Shown here piece after piece: positions 63,614 to 64,000 of a DNA stretch of 64,000 nucleotides (positions are counted from its first letter, which is position 1; each line of letters starts with the position of its first letter). The notes under the pieces are model-generated. The model made no database searches, was not told the DNA's origin, and saw nothing but the letters and a program-made list of their open reading frames with translations. The DNA comes from Ereboglobus luteus (GTDB lineage Bacteria > Verrucomicrobiota > Verrucomicrobiia > Opitutales > Opitutaceae). The stretch covers positions 848,501-912,500 of the forward strand of contig NZ_CP023004.1 in NCBI RefSeq assembly GCF_003096195.1, read 5' to 3'. Position numbers and translations under genes: made by a program.

Positions 63614-64000
63614 ATGAGCCAAGTATTATATGATGTCACGCACACCTCGCATTGCCATGCGAACACTGGAATCCAACGTGTGACACGCCGGCTGCTGGCG
63701 GAGTGGCGCGAGTCCGTGCCGGTTCAGCCCGTTGTATATGATCATCTGGCCGCCACGTGGCGAATACCGGACGCCAAGGAGATGGCGCTGGCAAAATTCT
63801 CAAATATACGGAAACCGGGAGAGAAACGAGGGGCATCGTGGACGTGGTGGCAGCGAACCAGGGGAAAACTGGCGCGCATGAGCTTGGCCAATGTTGCGGA
63901 AATATCAGGTGTTCAAAAAGGATTTATCACATGCGAACTGTTTGGCCCCAAAATAACCGCTGGCGTTCTTGAGACGATGAAGCGGCGCGTCGAGGGACCC
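63614..64000 (+). CDS. Probable glycosyltransferase, N-terminal part (cut by the window end)
   Basis: The frame is open from the ATG at 63614 to the last base (129 codons). The start, VLYDVTHTSHCHANTGIQRV followed by TRRLLAEW, resembles glycosyltransferases that begin with DVT...TGIQRV. It follows the ATPase gene by 7 bases, so it belongs to the polysaccharide cluster, which continues beyond the window. Confidence 0.6.
   Translation, partial: MSQVLYDVTHTSHCHANTGIQRVTRRLLAEWRESVPVQPVVYDHLAATWRIPDAKEMALAKFSNIRKPGEKRGASWTWWQRTRGKLARMSLANVAEISGVQKGFITCELFGPKITAGVLETMKRRVEGP

Overview
The window is a high-GC bacterial chromosome segment that most resembles a member of the Opitutaceae (Verrucomicrobiota). 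This rests on gene content, not on a marker gene: chlamydial Pmp-like GGAI/FxxN repeats in giant autotransporters (a feature shared within the PVC superphylum), a Gcw_chp/TorF-type porin, GH105 lipoprotein, ExbB/ExbD, GlnRS, and start codons that mostly lack a Shine-Dalgarno sequence. The species cannot be named from what is visible. No rRNA, tRNA or CRISPR array was seen.

Layout. 1-3221: 3' end of the housekeeping sigma factor, tatA, a GH105 unsaturated glucuronyl/galacturonyl hydrolase lipoprotein and a convergent protein with two TonB C-terminal domains. 3222-8854: an accessory region. It has an IS1182-type transposase that looks internally deleted, then a markedly AT-rich, tightly packed four-gene operon on the minus strand (nitrilase-fold amidohydrolase, alpha/alpha-toroid protein, SAM methyltransferase, RBBP9-type serine hydrolase). 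This operon is the best candidate for an undescribed system. 8855-18661: PEGA-like lipoprotein, phosphodiester glycosidase, an orphan LutA-like Fe-S protein, an alpha-oxoamine synthase, a porin, a CCA-adding enzyme, an ECF sigma factor overlapping a membrane protein gene, and an Arg/Gly-rich disordered protein. 18717-20140: a 31-bp inverted repeat directly in front of murA, then a shared terminator. 20169-36317: two giant autotransporters pointing away from each other, around a small sugar module (fructose-6-phosphate aldolase-like plus sorbitol-6-phosphate dehydrogenase-like SDR). 36286-36964: a dihydrofolate-reductase-like gene between 30-bp direct repeats of the autotransporter 3' end, a probable insertion. 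36989-46019: hemolysin III, small coiled-coil protein, PncC-type amidase, two CPA2 antiporters, a TonB-dependent receptor, a DUF3016-like protein and an inositol-phosphatase-family enzyme. 46135-57517: large TPR protein, ABC-F ATPase, ExbB-ExbD operon with an unknown third membrane protein, Spy-like periplasmic protein, MFS transporter, HExxH protein, and a membrane LRV-repeat protein. 57743-64000: glnS, panC, an unusual double-length ThyX-like protein, then the start of a polysaccharide export cluster (Wzm/Wzt-type ABC transporter and a glycosyltransferase cut by the window end).

How genes work together. ExbB/ExbD, the TonB_C protein and the TonB-dependent receptor are candidate parts of energised outer-membrane uptake, although they are scattered. 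The GH105 enzyme, phosphodiester glycosidase, aldolase/SDR pair and porin fit a saccharolytic lifestyle. The autotransporters and polysaccharide exporter shape the cell surface. Several intergenic regions carry imperfect inverted repeats that look like members of dispersed families.
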